Of a stretch of 64,000 bases of DNA, positions 56,003-64,000 are shown piece by piece. The stretch comes from Paramagnetospirillum magneticum AMB-1 (GTDB lineage: Bacteria; Pseudomonadota; Alphaproteobacteria; Rhodospirillales; Magnetospirillaceae), in assembly GCF_000009985.1 (NCBI RefSeq), contig NC_007626.1, forward strand, positions 682,001 to 746,000, in the 5' to 3' direction. The position numbers and the translations under genes were made by a program. Each line of letters starts with the position of its first letter. Within the stretch, counting starts at the first letter, position 1. Under the pieces are notes generated by a model that saw only the letters and a list, made by a program, of their open reading frames with translations, had not been told where the DNA came from and ran no database searches.

Positions 56003-58003
56003 ATGGCCGCAGCGCCGCAGATCAACGCAGAACTGGTGTCCGCCTATCTCGAGGCCTTCCTCGAACTGATGCCCGAAATGGGCGAGCGGCTGCGTGTGCA
56101 CCGGCCTCAAAGCAATCTGGTGGTTAACGAGGATGGCGACCTGGATGTCGAATTTCGGGGCGAGTTCCTCTACGGTCCGGGCGGGCGCAAGCGGATCGAG
56201 GACATGGCCACCCGCACCGCGCTGGGTCCCGACCACCGCATCTCGGCGGCGCCCCTGTCCAGCGGCCACGTGGATCTGATCGTTAAGCGCTTTCTCTACA
56301 ACATCTTGAAGCGCGCCACGGATTCGGGCCTCTCGTTTCTCCAGCATCCCGAGGAATCCGGCGGCTTTCACATGGTCTGCCTCGGCCTCGGCCTCGGCTA
56401 CCAATTACCGATCCTGCTGGAGCAGGACAATCCCGCCGGCATTCATATCGTCGAGCCCAATTTCGACTTCCTCTACCACTCGCTGTCCACCGTCGATTGG
56501 CGTCCGCTGCTCGAGACCCGTCGCGAAAATCCCTTGCGGCTGAACATCATCATCGAGGAAGAGCCGGGGCAGATCGCCCGCCAGTTGCGCTCGGCCATCC
56601 GCTGCTGCTGTCCCATCGTGGTGGATTGGACCCGCCTGTTCGTCGCCTATAACAGCCCGCTGCTGACGGCGGCCATGTCGGAATTCATGCGCGACGCCCA
56701 GCTGATCGGCATCGGCCTGGGCTTTCTCCACGACGAAATGGAGATGACGCGCGCCTCGTACAAAAACATGCGCGACGGCCGCTACTCCATCTTGCAGCAC
56801 TCCGCCACCCAGTTGCACACCCCGGTGTTCATCGTGGGGTCCGGTCCCTCCATCGATGACGACATCGAGGTGATCAAGGCCAATCAGGACCGGGCCGTGA
56901 TCATTTCCTGCGGCACCGCCTCGCGGGTTCTGCTGGCCAACGGCATTCAGCCTGATTTCCAGATGCTGCTGGAAAATGGCGCCGCCCCCTACCGGGCGCT
57001 GGCGGCGGTGCACGAGGAATTCGGCTTCGGCAGCGCCACGCTGATCGGCTCCAACACCGTCGACCCCCGGGTGCGCGACCTGTTCGAGGACGTGGTCTAC
57101 TACTTCCGTCCGGCGCTCAGCTCCTATGCGCTGTTCAGTCCGGGGATAGAGTATTCCCTGGACGATTCCGGTCCCACCGTGACCAATACCGGCACCACGG
57201 CGGCCCTGGCCCTGGGCTTTCGCGAGCTTTACCTGTTCGGCGTCGACCTGGGCAGCCGCAACCCCAAGCGCCACCATTCCAAGCAATCCCTCTACCGTCA
57301 CGCCGACGACACCAAGGACGGCCAGAAGGGAGCCATGGATTTCGACGCGGTGTTCGACGTCCGCGAGCCGGGCAATTTCGGCGGCGTGGTCTATAGCGAG
57401 ACCATCATGCTGTGGACCCGTGACGCCCTGGGGCGGATCATCGGGCGCTATCGCCCGGCGGCCAACGCCTTCAATTGCAGCGACGGGGTGATGATCGAGA
57501 ACACCCGTCCCCTGAGTTCGCAATCGCTGCGCCTGAAATCCACGCCGGATATGAAGGCCAAGGACCTGGCCAAGGTCCGCGCCTCGTTCAGGCCGGGGGG
57601 CGAGGAACTGTTCCACGACCGCTGGGATCGCGAGGACTGGCCGCGCAGCATCGTCACGCTGCTGGGGGAATGCGCCCAGGCCATGGACGATCATGTGGGC
57701 GACAGCAACCGGCTGATGCTGGTGCTGTCGGAGATGCTGCTGCGCGATTACAAGCAGCCGCCCACCGTGGCCCAGTTCTTCGTGCGCGGCACGTTGATGA
57801 TGGCGGCCATGTGCTACGACTACTATGTAAAGCGGGTCACGCCGGCGGACCGCAAGGCCGAGTTCTGGGAAATCATCCGCGACGAGTTCCACCAGATGAT
57901 TCGGGTGATGACCCTGCAGGTTGAATGGTACTTTGACAACATCGAGGCGTTCGAGTCGGACGAGGAACTGTTCGATAAGGTGACGGGGTGGGATTATGAC
58001 TGA
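56003..58003 (+). CDS. maf: Maf flagellin glycosyltransferase
   Basis: 666 residues of the motility accessory factor family. The central DUF115/MAF core is visible: VFIVGSGPSIDDDIEVIKANQDRAVIISCGTA, ANGIQPDFQMLLENG, VTNTGTTAALALGFRELYLFGVDLG. Maf transfers nonulosonic acid sugars to flagellin; a Maf beside flagellin has been characterised in Magnetospirillum magneticum AMB-1. ATG 56003 with AAGGGAG upstream was chosen; the frame is open from 55874. Its stop overlaps the next gene start by 8 bases. Confidence 0.95.
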   Translation: MAAAPQINAELVSAYLEAFLELMPEMGERLRVHRPQSNLVVNEDGDLDVEFRGEFLYGPGGRKRIEDMATRTALGPDHRISAAPLSSGHVDLIVKRFLYNILKRATDSGLSFLQHPEESGGFHMVCLGLGLGYQLPILLEQDNPAGIHIVEPNFDFLYHSLSTVDWRPLLETRRENPLRLNIIIEEEPGQIARQLRSAIRCCCPIVVDWTRLFVAYNSPLLTAAMSEFMRDAQLIGIGLGFLHDEMEMTRASYKNMRDGRYSILQHSATQLHTPVFIVGSGPSIDDDIEVIKANQDRAVIISCGTASRVLLANGIQPDFQMLLENGAAPYRALAAVHEEFGFGSATLIGSNTVDPRVRDLFEDVVYYFRPALSSYALFSPGIEYSLDDSGPTVTNTGTTAALALGFRELYLFGVDLGSRNPKRHHSKQSLYRHADDTKDGQKGAMDFDAVFDVREPGNFGGVVYSETIMLWTRDALGRIIGRYRPAANAFNCSDGVMIENTRPLSSQSLRLKSTPDMKAKDLAKVRASFRPGGEELFHDRWDREDWPRSIVTLLGECAQAMDDHVGDSNRLMLVLSEMLLRDYKQPPTVAQFFVRGTLMMAAMCYDYYVKRVTPADRKAEFWEIIRDEFHQMIRVMTLQVEWYFDNIEAFESDEELFDKVTGWDYD

Positions 58004-59911
58004 GAGCCGGATCGACGAAATCAAGGAACTGGTGGATCTGCTCCAGAACGGCACGGCCCTGGAACTGATGGAGGTGTGCCAGAGGAAGATCGCCGAGGGC
58101 AGCCTCAACCCCTATTATTTCATGGTGATGGGCGTCATTTCCTGTTCAACGGCGATGCCGGCCTTGGCCTGCAGCTGGCCGAGCGGGCGCACGCCATCGA
58201 CCCCAATTGCCGCGAAATCGTGGATGTCCTGGCCTCGCTCTATACCCGTGTCGGGCGCCTGACCGACGGGCTGTATTACGCCAAGCTGGCGGTCTGCCTG
58301 AAGCCCAACCCCGAGGCCCAGCCCCTGGTTCCGCCGGACCTGGCCTCCTACGCCGCCTCGCTGGTGAATGTGGGCGTGTCGCACCACCTGACCAATGCCG
58401 AGGCGGCGCTTCACCTGGGTCTGTTCGACGAGGCCCGGGACCAGACGGAAAAGTATCTGCGCATTCATCCCGAGGATGGCGAGGGCATGGTGTTGGCGGC
58501 CAAGGCGCTGCTGGCGCTGCAGCGTCCCCACGCCGCGGCGGCCATGATGCGGGCCGCGCTTCACCACGATCCGCGCAATGGCTGGATGCATGCCCTGCTG
58601 GCCGAGGCGCTGATGGGCTGCGCCCGCCACGAGGCGGCATTGTCGCACCAGAAGCTCGCCTTCGAGTTGGCCGGCGACGATGACGCCCTCAGGGGGCGTC
58701 TGGCCGGCTCCCTGGCGCTCCAATCCGGTGCCTGCCGGCCGGCGGCCCAAGGCCTGCTCGGCGCCTTGAACGACGAGCGCGAAGCCCCGGTCCGCCGGGT
58801 CAATGTCCGCGAGCCGATCGAGTCGATCATGGTCGGCATTTTGTGGGATCAGGTCTATGACAGTCCGCTGGTCCATTGCGTCACGCCCATTTGCCGTCGC
58901 TTCGACATGTCGGTGCTGTACGTCCGCAATGTCCGGCACGACGCTGTCGGCGACGTGCTGCGCGGTGCGGTGCTGCGGCCGCGTCAGGCGGTGGGCGTCG
59001 ACGACGCCACCCTGGGCCGCATCGTGGTCGGCGATCAGGTGGTCGCCCTGATCAATCTTTGCGCCCCCTCCGAGATCGCCACCTTCCCGGTGTTCAAGGG
59101 CGAGGGGGCGCCGATGGTGGTCCACTGGGTCACCTCGCCCATGTGCGACCGGATTCCCGGCGCCGACCTCGTCCTGGCCGATCCCGAGACGGTGGATGTG
59201 GACCGCCGGACCTATGGCGAGGAGCGGGTGGCGCTGCTCAGCAACCTGCTGGCCTTTGAATTCCCCCGGATTCTGGCACCGGAAGAGGAGGTTCTCGACC
59301 TCCCCCGCGAAACACGCGGCTTTGCCATGTTCGGAATCCACGGCGTGTCGGCCCGCATGACCCCGGACTCGGTCGCCCTGTGGTCCAAGGTCCTGTGGGC
59401 CTGCCCCGAGGCCCATCTGATGATCGGTGGCCGTGACGACTGGGAAGAGGGGATGGTGACCTGGGCCCTGGACGCCTTCGCCGAATACGGTGTCTCCACC
59501 CGAGTTCACTTCCAGGCTCCGCTGGAGGGCGAGGGGACTTTCGCCGCCGCCAAGGCTTTTCCCCACATGGTCGATGTCATCCTTGATTCTACCCCCGTGG
59601 GGGCGGAGGTCGAGACGGTCCATGACCTGTGGATGGGGCTTCCGGTGGTGTCGCTGCGCGGCCCCACTCGGGTCGGTCGGGTCGGCACCTCGGTCCTGCG
59701 TGCGGCGGGACGTCCCGAATGGATCGCCGACGACGAGGCCGGCTACATCCGTATCGCCGCCGCCCTGGCGCATGATCCGGCGCTGGGGGAGACCCGCAAG
59801 GGCCTGCGGGAGCAGATCCTGGGGTCGCGCCTTGCCGATCCCGTCGCCCTGGGCAACGAGATCGCCCAGTGCCTGATGCAGGCCCTGACCGCCAGACGGA
59901 CGCAACGCTGA
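57996..59911 (+). pseudogene. TPR / GT41-like glycosyltransferase with a frameshift
   Basis: The N-terminus MTESRIDEIKELVDLLQNGTALELMEVCQRKIAEGSLNPYYFMVMG lies in one frame and HFLFNGDAGLGLQLAERAHAIDPNC onward in another, so one base is missing around 58131-58137. With the base restored the protein is about 638 residues. TPR-like helices span about 1-250 and an O-GlcNAc-transferase-like C-terminal part carries VDVILDSTPVGAEVETVHDLWMGLPVVSLRG. It would be a cytoplasmic glycosyltransferase coupled to maf by an 8-bp overlap. The lesion may be real or a sequencing error. Confidence 0.75.
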
Positions 59912-59912
59912 G

Positions 59913-60935
59913 ATGGCGGACCCCTTCGCCGCCGCCTTTGCTCGGATCGAAGCCGGAGACTTGGACGGGGCGGAGGAGGTCTATCGTCAGGCGGTGCGCG
60001 ACGGGGCGCAGGACCCGTTGCTGCGCATGTGCCTGGGCCAGCTTCTGATGCTGCGCGGTGATTATCGCCGTGGCTTGCCCCTCAACGAGTTTCGGCCGCT
60101 GTCGCCCGTGGCCGGCACGCGGTGGCGGGGGCAGCCGCTCAAGGGCGAGACGGTGCTGATCCTGGGCGAGCAGGGCTTTGGCGACAACATCCAGTTCGTC
60201 CGCTATGCCGAGCCCCTGGCCCGGCGCGGCGCCCGCGTGGTCGTCGGATGCCAGACCGGCATCGGCCGGCTGCTGTCCACCGCCCCCGGCGTGTCGCAGG
60301 TGGTGGAATCCGGCCAGGGCATGGACCGGCCCGATCTGGTCATTCCCCTGATGTCCCTGCCCTATGTGTTCGGAACCACGGTTCAGACCATTCCGGCCCG
60401 TGTTCCCTATCTGACCGCCGAGCCCGCTGCCGTCGCAGTCTGGCGGGAGCGGCTGTCGCCCTATGCCGGGCTGAAGGTCGGATTGGTGTGGGGCGGCAAT
60501 CCCGAGGCGGCCTATGACGCTCGCCGCTCGCCGGGGCTTGATCCCTATCTCGGTCTGCTGGACCTGCCGGGCGTCACGTTCTTCAGTCTGCAGAAAGGCC
60601 CGGCCGCCGCCGCCCTGGCGGGGCGAAGCATGCCCGCCAATTTCGTCGACCTGGGGCCGGAACTGACCGATTTTGACCAGAGCGCGGCGGTCATGGAATC
60701 CCTGGATCTGGTGATTTCCTCCTGCACCTCGCCGGCCCATCTGGCTGGAGCCCTGGGCCGTCCGGTCTGGGTGGTGCTGGCGTCCTTTCCCGACTGGCGC
60801 TGGCTGCTGGAGCGCGAGGACAGCCCCTGGTATCCCACCGCCCGCCTGTTCCGCGCCGGACGCGGCGAAGGCTGGGACCCGGTCCTGGGGCGGGTGCGGA
60901 CGGCCCTGGCCGCGCTGGCGGCGCCGTCTCCCTGA
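59913..60935 (+). CDS. TPR/GT9-like glycosyltransferase-related protein
   Basis: 340 residues. A short TPR-like N-terminus (DPFAAAFARIEAGDLDGAEEVYRQAVRDG) leads to a heptosyltransferase-like domain (ETVLILGEQGFGDNIQFVRYAEPLARRGARVVVGCQ, LKVGLVWGGNPEA, DLVISSCTSPAHLAGALGRPVWVVLA). It starts 2 bp after the preceding stop, so the maf-GT41-GT9 genes form an operon. It probably acts in flagellar or surface glycan synthesis. Confidence 0.85.
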   Translation: MADPFAAAFARIEAGDLDGAEEVYRQAVRDGAQDPLLRMCLGQLLMLRGDYRRGLPLNEFRPLSPVAGTRWRGQPLKGETVLILGEQGFGDNIQFVRYAEPLARRGARVVVGCQTGIGRLLSTAPGVSQVVESGQGMDRPDLVIPLMSLPYVFGTTVQTIPARVPYLTAEPAAVAVWRERLSPYAGLKVGLVWGGNPEAAYDARRSPGLDPYLGLLDLPGVTFFSLQKGPAAAALAGRSMPANFVDLGPELTDFDQSAAVMESLDLVISSCTSPAHLAGALGRPVWVVLASFPDWRWLLEREDSPWYPTARLFRAGRGEGWDPVLGRVRTALAALAAPSP

Positions 60936-61310
60936 TCAGGCCGTCTTGGCGTCGGCCGCGTTCTTCTGGCCTTCGAGCAATCCCTCGGCCAGTTGCATGT
61001 TGATGTTGATCAGGGTGTTCAGCGCCGAATCGCCGATGGACGCACCATTGGTGAAGGTGGTGTGGGCGACGAATTCACTCAGCCGGATCAGGTTGGCCTT
61101 GAGGTCGGGCGGCAGGGCGCTGCCCGGCGAGCGCGCCAGGGAGCGGATGGCCACCCAGACCTCCAGGTTGTGATTGAGGGCCGCCACCAGCTCGGCGGCG
61201 CGGTTTTCCCCGCTGCGGGCGCGGTCCAGGGCGATGGCCGCCTCGGCCAGGCTCAGGGCTTCCTGCTCCGGCAGGGGAAGGGAGGACAGGTCACCGATTT
61301 CTTCGGTCAT
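60936..61310 (-). CDS. FlaF-like flagellar protein
   Basis: 124 residues with the FlaF pattern: RAAELVAALNHNLEVWVAIRSLA, PPDLKANLIRLSEFVAHTTF and LINLINMQ-type end (LNTLININMQLAEGLLEGQ). FlaF proteins of alphaproteobacteria promote flagellin secretion or control its translation. It converges head-on with the GT9-like gene with no gap. Confidence 0.8.
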   Translation of the reverse strand: MTEEIGDLSSLPLPEQEALSLAEAAIALDRARSGENRAAELVAALNHNLEVWVAIRSLARSPGSALPPDLKANLIRLSEFVAHTTFTNGASIGDSALNTLININMQLAEGLLEGQKNAADAKTA

Positions 61311-61506
61311 AGGAGACTCCGGGTTTTCGCCAGCCAGCGGATCATATTGATTCAGCCCGATATTCTTCGCTCATTCCGGTTAGAAAACCGTTAACCCCCG
61401 CCGGGCGCCGGTCGGGCGCGGGCCGGGCGATTTATGGATTTCTTAACAGAACGGTGCTAGGCTCCACTACGGGTGACGAACTCGCCCAAATGCGTCGGAG
61501 GTTATT

Positions 61507-62361
61507 GTGACCGATACCGTGCTCAGCGCCTATACCGGCGATCTCACACAGATGCTCAGCACGCTGTCTGGCATGTCGGCGCGGCCGTCGTTCAATCTGG
61601 CCTTCGCCAACCTCCAGAACGCCTACGCCAACCAGTATAATGACAAGATGCAGATTCTGCAGCGTCAGGCGCTGGACCGCTATGATACCTCGCTGGATGC
61701 GGAGCTTTCCAAGCTGGAAGAGCAACTGCCCAAGCTGGAGGCGTATCAGAATTCGGTGTCCAGCACCGTCGCCATGGTCGCCGAGCGCATCGACCAGATC
61801 GGCGACCTCGACGTGCAGAACGCGTCGCTGCAGATGCACGCGGGACTGGGCGAGACGGTGGACCCCACGGAGTTCAATAACTCCGTGGACAACCTGAACA
61901 ATATGCTGAGCCAGCTTCCCAACACCGACGGGACGGAGTTTTCGTTCTACGGCGACGAAGGCGTGGGCGATATCCGTCTGAACGGCGTTGGAATCAAGCA
62001 TTTCACCGTCGATGACGAGAACGCCAAGCCGCCCACGGGTTCAAGCGTCGAACTGTCCAAGGGAATGTCCTCGGTCAATCTGCTGATCGGCCGGTTGTAC
62101 AATCGCCTCGACATGGTGGCCGGTGAATACGACCGGGTCCAGGCCCGCATCTCCGAGATCAAGGACCACCAGCAGGCCCAGGTTGCCGATATCAAGAAGG
62201 ACGTGGCCAAGCAGGCCAAGGAGATGAAGCTCCAGATCGCCTCGCAGCTTCAGGCCCTGTCCGTCAGCTTCGAATCGCAGCAGGCCTCCAACGACAAGAT
62301 CATCAAGGCCCAGACCAACGACACCTATCAGCCGGGGTCCGTGGTCAATCTGTTTTCATGA
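61507..62361 (+). CDS. Unrecognised coiled-coil protein between FlaF genes
   Basis: 284 residues from GTG 61507 (GGAGG 6 bases upstream). Helical N-terminal part (NDKMQILQRQALDRYDTSLDAELSKLEEQLPKLEAY), a small middle domain (TEFSFYGDEGVGDIRLNGVGIKHFTVDDE), and a second long helix (VARGEYDRVQ-type, then DIKKDVAKQAKEMKLQIASQL). There is no signal peptide. The layout (helix, beta, helix) recalls flagellin or hook-associated proteins, but no family match can be claimed. It lies between two FlaF-like genes. Confidence 0.65.
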   Translation: MTDTVLSAYTGDLTQMLSTLSGMSARPSFNLAFANLQNAYANQYNDKMQILQRQALDRYDTSLDAELSKLEEQLPKLEAYQNSVSSTVAMVAERIDQIGDLDVQNASLQMHAGLGETVDPTEFNNSVDNLNNMLSQLPNTDGTEFSFYGDEGVGDIRLNGVGIKHFTVDDENAKPPTGSSVELSKGMSSVNLLIGRLYNRLDMVAGEYDRVQARISEIKDHQQAQVADIKKDVAKQAKEMKLQIASQLQALSVSFESQQASNDKIIKAQTNDTYQPGSVVNLFS

Positions 62362-62401
62362 GTCGATGGGCTCACCTTCCTGAGAAGTGATGGGAGAGGT
62401 T

Positions 62402-62887
62402 ATGAATCCTTACAGCAACGCAGCCCACGCAGCGAGTTTTCCCCAGGAAGGCAATCCGAGGGAAACGGAAGCCTGGGCGCTGACCGAGGCGGCGCGACGC
62501 ATGGCATCGGCCTCGCGGGGCGAGCCCGAGGGCATGCGGGAATCCCTGCGGCTGAACTGGAAGCTCTGGACCATTTTCCAGGCGGACCTGATCGGCAAGG
62601 CCGAGGCGGGCGAGGCCACCGAAACCGTGGTCAACATGCTGAGCCTGTGCCAGTTCGTCGATTTTCACACGGTCGCCGCCCTGACCGAGCCCGATGCCGC
62701 CAAGCTCGAGGTTCTGGTCAACATCAACCGCAATATCGCCAGCGGCCTGCGTGATTCCCTGGCCCGCGAGGCTCGTGAGGCCGCCGAGGCCGCCGGGACT
62801 CCCGATCCCGCCGCCGCCGCCGCTCCGGCCGGCGCCTATGCTCCGGCGCCCGGTGTCGCTCATACGCCCATCAGCGCCACCGCCTGA
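62402..62887 (+). CDS. FlaF-like flagellar protein, second copy
   Basis: 161 residues from ATG 62402 (GGGAGAGG upstream; the frame is open from 62387). The core RESLRLNWKLWTIFQADLIGKAEAG, TVVNMLSLCQFVDFHTVAAL and LEVLVNINRNIASGLRDSL match the FlaF pattern. A long Ala/Pro-rich tail follows. Its gene is 40 bp downstream of the coiled-coil gene, so they are probably co-transcribed. Confidence 0.8.
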   Translation: MNPYSNAAHAASFPQEGNPRETEAWALTEAARRMASASRGEPEGMRESLRLNWKLWTIFQADLIGKAEAGEATETVVNMLSLCQFVDFHTVAALTEPDAAKLEVLVNINRNIASGLRDSLAREAREAAEAAGTPDPAAAAAPAGAYAPAPGVAHTPISATA

Positions 62888-62911
62888 TCGCGGTTCTGAT
62901 GCGTCTTTCCG

Positions 62912-62950
62912 ATCCCCGGACACGGCATTGCGCCAGGTCCGGGGATTTTT
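62912..62950 (+). terminator. Intrinsic terminator after the second FlaF-like gene
   Basis: ATCCCCGGAC (62912-62921) and GTCCGGGGAT (62937-62946) form a 10-bp stem followed by TTTTT. Confidence 0.88.
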
Positions 62951-62973
62951 GATTCCACCGGCCCCGTTCCGCC

Positions 62974-64000
62974 ATGACCCGTCCGTTTCCCCCCGTCCTG
63001 CTGTTCGCGGCCGCCGATCCGGGCGGCGCCAATGCCGTGCTGCCGGTGGCGCGGCTGCTGGCCGGGCGCGGCGCGGCGGTGGCGATCCTCGACCACGGCT
63101 TTCTTGGCCGCAATGCCCCGCCCGAACTGGCCCGGATGCCGGTTCCCGCAGGCGGTGATCTCGGGGCGTGGCCGCGCCGCGCCGGAATCGGCGGGCTCTG
63201 CTTCGGCACCTCCCTGGCCGACCGGCTCCCCCTCGCCCTGGCCCGCACCGTCCGGGAAGCGGGGATGCCGGTGGTCTGCGTCCTCGACAACTGGATGAAC
63301 TACCGCCGGCGGCTCGAAATGGATGGCGGTCCCTTTCTGGCGCCGGACGTCTACGCGGTGATGGATGACAAGGCGCGCGACGAGGCCGTGGCCGAGGGCG
63401 TGCCGCCGGCCTGCCTGCGGGTAACCGGCCATCCTGGGCTGGCGGGACTGGCCCAGGAGATCGCCGCCGCCGGGCCGGACTGGCGCCGGCGAGTGCGGGC
63501 GGAACTGGGGCTGGGCGGGGCGGGCCGCCAGTTGATCGCCTTCATCGGCGAACCGGTGGCCCGCGACCAGGGCACCGGACCGGAGGTTCCCGGCTGGCGT
63601 GGCTATACCGAGCGGGATGTCCTGCCCCTGCTGTGCGGGCTGTTGCAGGACCGGGCCGAGAGCTTGGATGTGGCCGTGGTTCCCCATCCACGCGACGACG
63701 TGGCGGAGTTGGAGGATCTGTGGCAAACATGCCGTGGCCGTCTCGGCGGCGGCGTGGTTCGCGGAATCGGCGGGCGCCAGGTGGTTCTGGCCGCCGACCG
63801 GGTGGCGGGCATGGCCTCGGTTCTGCTCTACGAGGGCTGGCTGCAGGGCAAGCCGGTGCTCAGCCTTCAGCCGGGACTGGTCCGTGCCGATCTGGCCGAG
63901 GCGGTGCGGCGGCCCGGCATCGGGCTGGTGACCGGCAGCGACCGGGCGCCGGAAGCGGTGGCCCTGTGGCTGGGGGCGGGACAGGGAGAGGCGCGGCCCG
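62974..64000 (+). CDS. GT-B-like glycosyltransferase family protein (partial)
   Basis: An open frame from ATG 62974 without a stop at the right edge, so at least 342 residues. It begins PVLLFAAADPGGANAVLPVARLL, has GLCFGTSLADRLP, VVCVLDNWMNYR and a C-terminal GMASVLLYEGWLQGKPVLSLQPG segment. These loops resemble the GT-B fold of glycosyltransferases or nucleotide-sugar epimerases. It lies in the flagellin glycosylation neighbourhood after a terminator, so it has its own promoter. The exact family is not certain. Confidence 0.7.
   Translation, partial: MTRPFPPVLLFAAADPGGANAVLPVARLLAGRGAAVAILDHGFLGRNAPPELARMPVPAGGDLGAWPRRAGIGGLCFGTSLADRLPLALARTVREAGMPVVCVLDNWMNYRRRLEMDGGPFLAPDVYAVMDDKARDEAVAEGVPPACLRVTGHPGLAGLAQEIAAAGPDWRRRVRAELGLGGAGRQLIAFIGEPVARDQGTGPEVPGWRGYTERDVLPLLCGLLQDRAESLDVAVVPHPRDDVAELEDLWQTCRGRLGGGVVRGIGGRQVVLAADRVAGMASVLLYEGWLQGKPVLSLQPGLVRADLAEAVRRPGIGLVTGSDRAPEAVALWLGAGQGEARP

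Overview
The window reads as chromosome of a GC-rich alphaproteobacterium of the Rhodospirillales, most likely Magnetospirillum. The reasons are the flagellin plus Maf glycosyltransferase pair, FlaF-type proteins, an LsrB/VtlR-like LysR gene next to trxB, a complete leucine-degradation operon and the general protein flavour. The genus is an inference from gene content; no magnetosome genes are present.

Layout. (1) 0-8.1 kb, core housekeeping: a crotonase, rpsT, then dnaA, dnaN, recF and gyrB in one direction, with overlapping dnaN/recF and recF/gyrB ends. (2) 8.1-15.7 kb, an accessory zone behind gyrB: a nucleoside deoxyribosyltransferase-like gene whose upstream partner is cut by an IS3-family element, a pair of unrecognised genes, a possible uracil-DNA-glycosylase-fold protein, and two further IS3-family elements, one broken. 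About 165 bp of the gyrB terminator region recurs as a direct repeat inside this zone. (3) 15.7-22.7 kb, signalling: a large beta-propeller hybrid histidine kinase, a convergent OmpR/TorR-type regulator, and a c-di-GMP operon (unknown protein, REC-HD-GYP, PilZ).

(4) 23.1-31.2 kb, a lower-GC integrative element bounded by a perfect 25-bp direct repeat. It carries a tyrosine integrase, an AlpA-like excisionase, a damaged primase-helicase, small secreted proteins and lipoproteins, and a HigBA-like toxin-antitoxin pair. Just outside each end, on the same strand, lies one copy of a small RNA with a CCUCCC single-stranded motif and an intrinsic terminator. The layout suggests an AbcR-like tandem sRNA pair split by the element, beside its likely LysR regulator gene.

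(5) 31.5-41 kb, redox and regulation: lsrB-like, trxB, a 2-Cys peroxiredoxin, an Lrp-type regulator, a PAS histidine kinase, a NYN-domain protein, a DUF4239-like membrane protein and a hemerythrin-like protein. (6) 40.4-47.1 kb, the leucine/isovalerate operon: isovaleryl-CoA dehydrogenase, both methylcrotonyl-CoA carboxylase subunits, methylglutaconyl-CoA hydratase and HMG-CoA lyase. (7) 47.2-53.8 kb: an AEC transporter with a cyclic-nucleotide-binding partner, a patatin-like lipase, dprA and topA. (8) 54.2-64 kb, a flagellin locus: flagellin, Maf, a GT41-like glycosyltransferase with a frameshift, a GT9-like protein, two FlaF-like proteins around an unknown coiled-coil protein, and a partial GT-B-like protein running off the end.

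No tRNA, rRNA or CRISPR array was seen. Repeats, hairpins and motif positions were found by eye, and family names come from recognising sequences rather than from searches.
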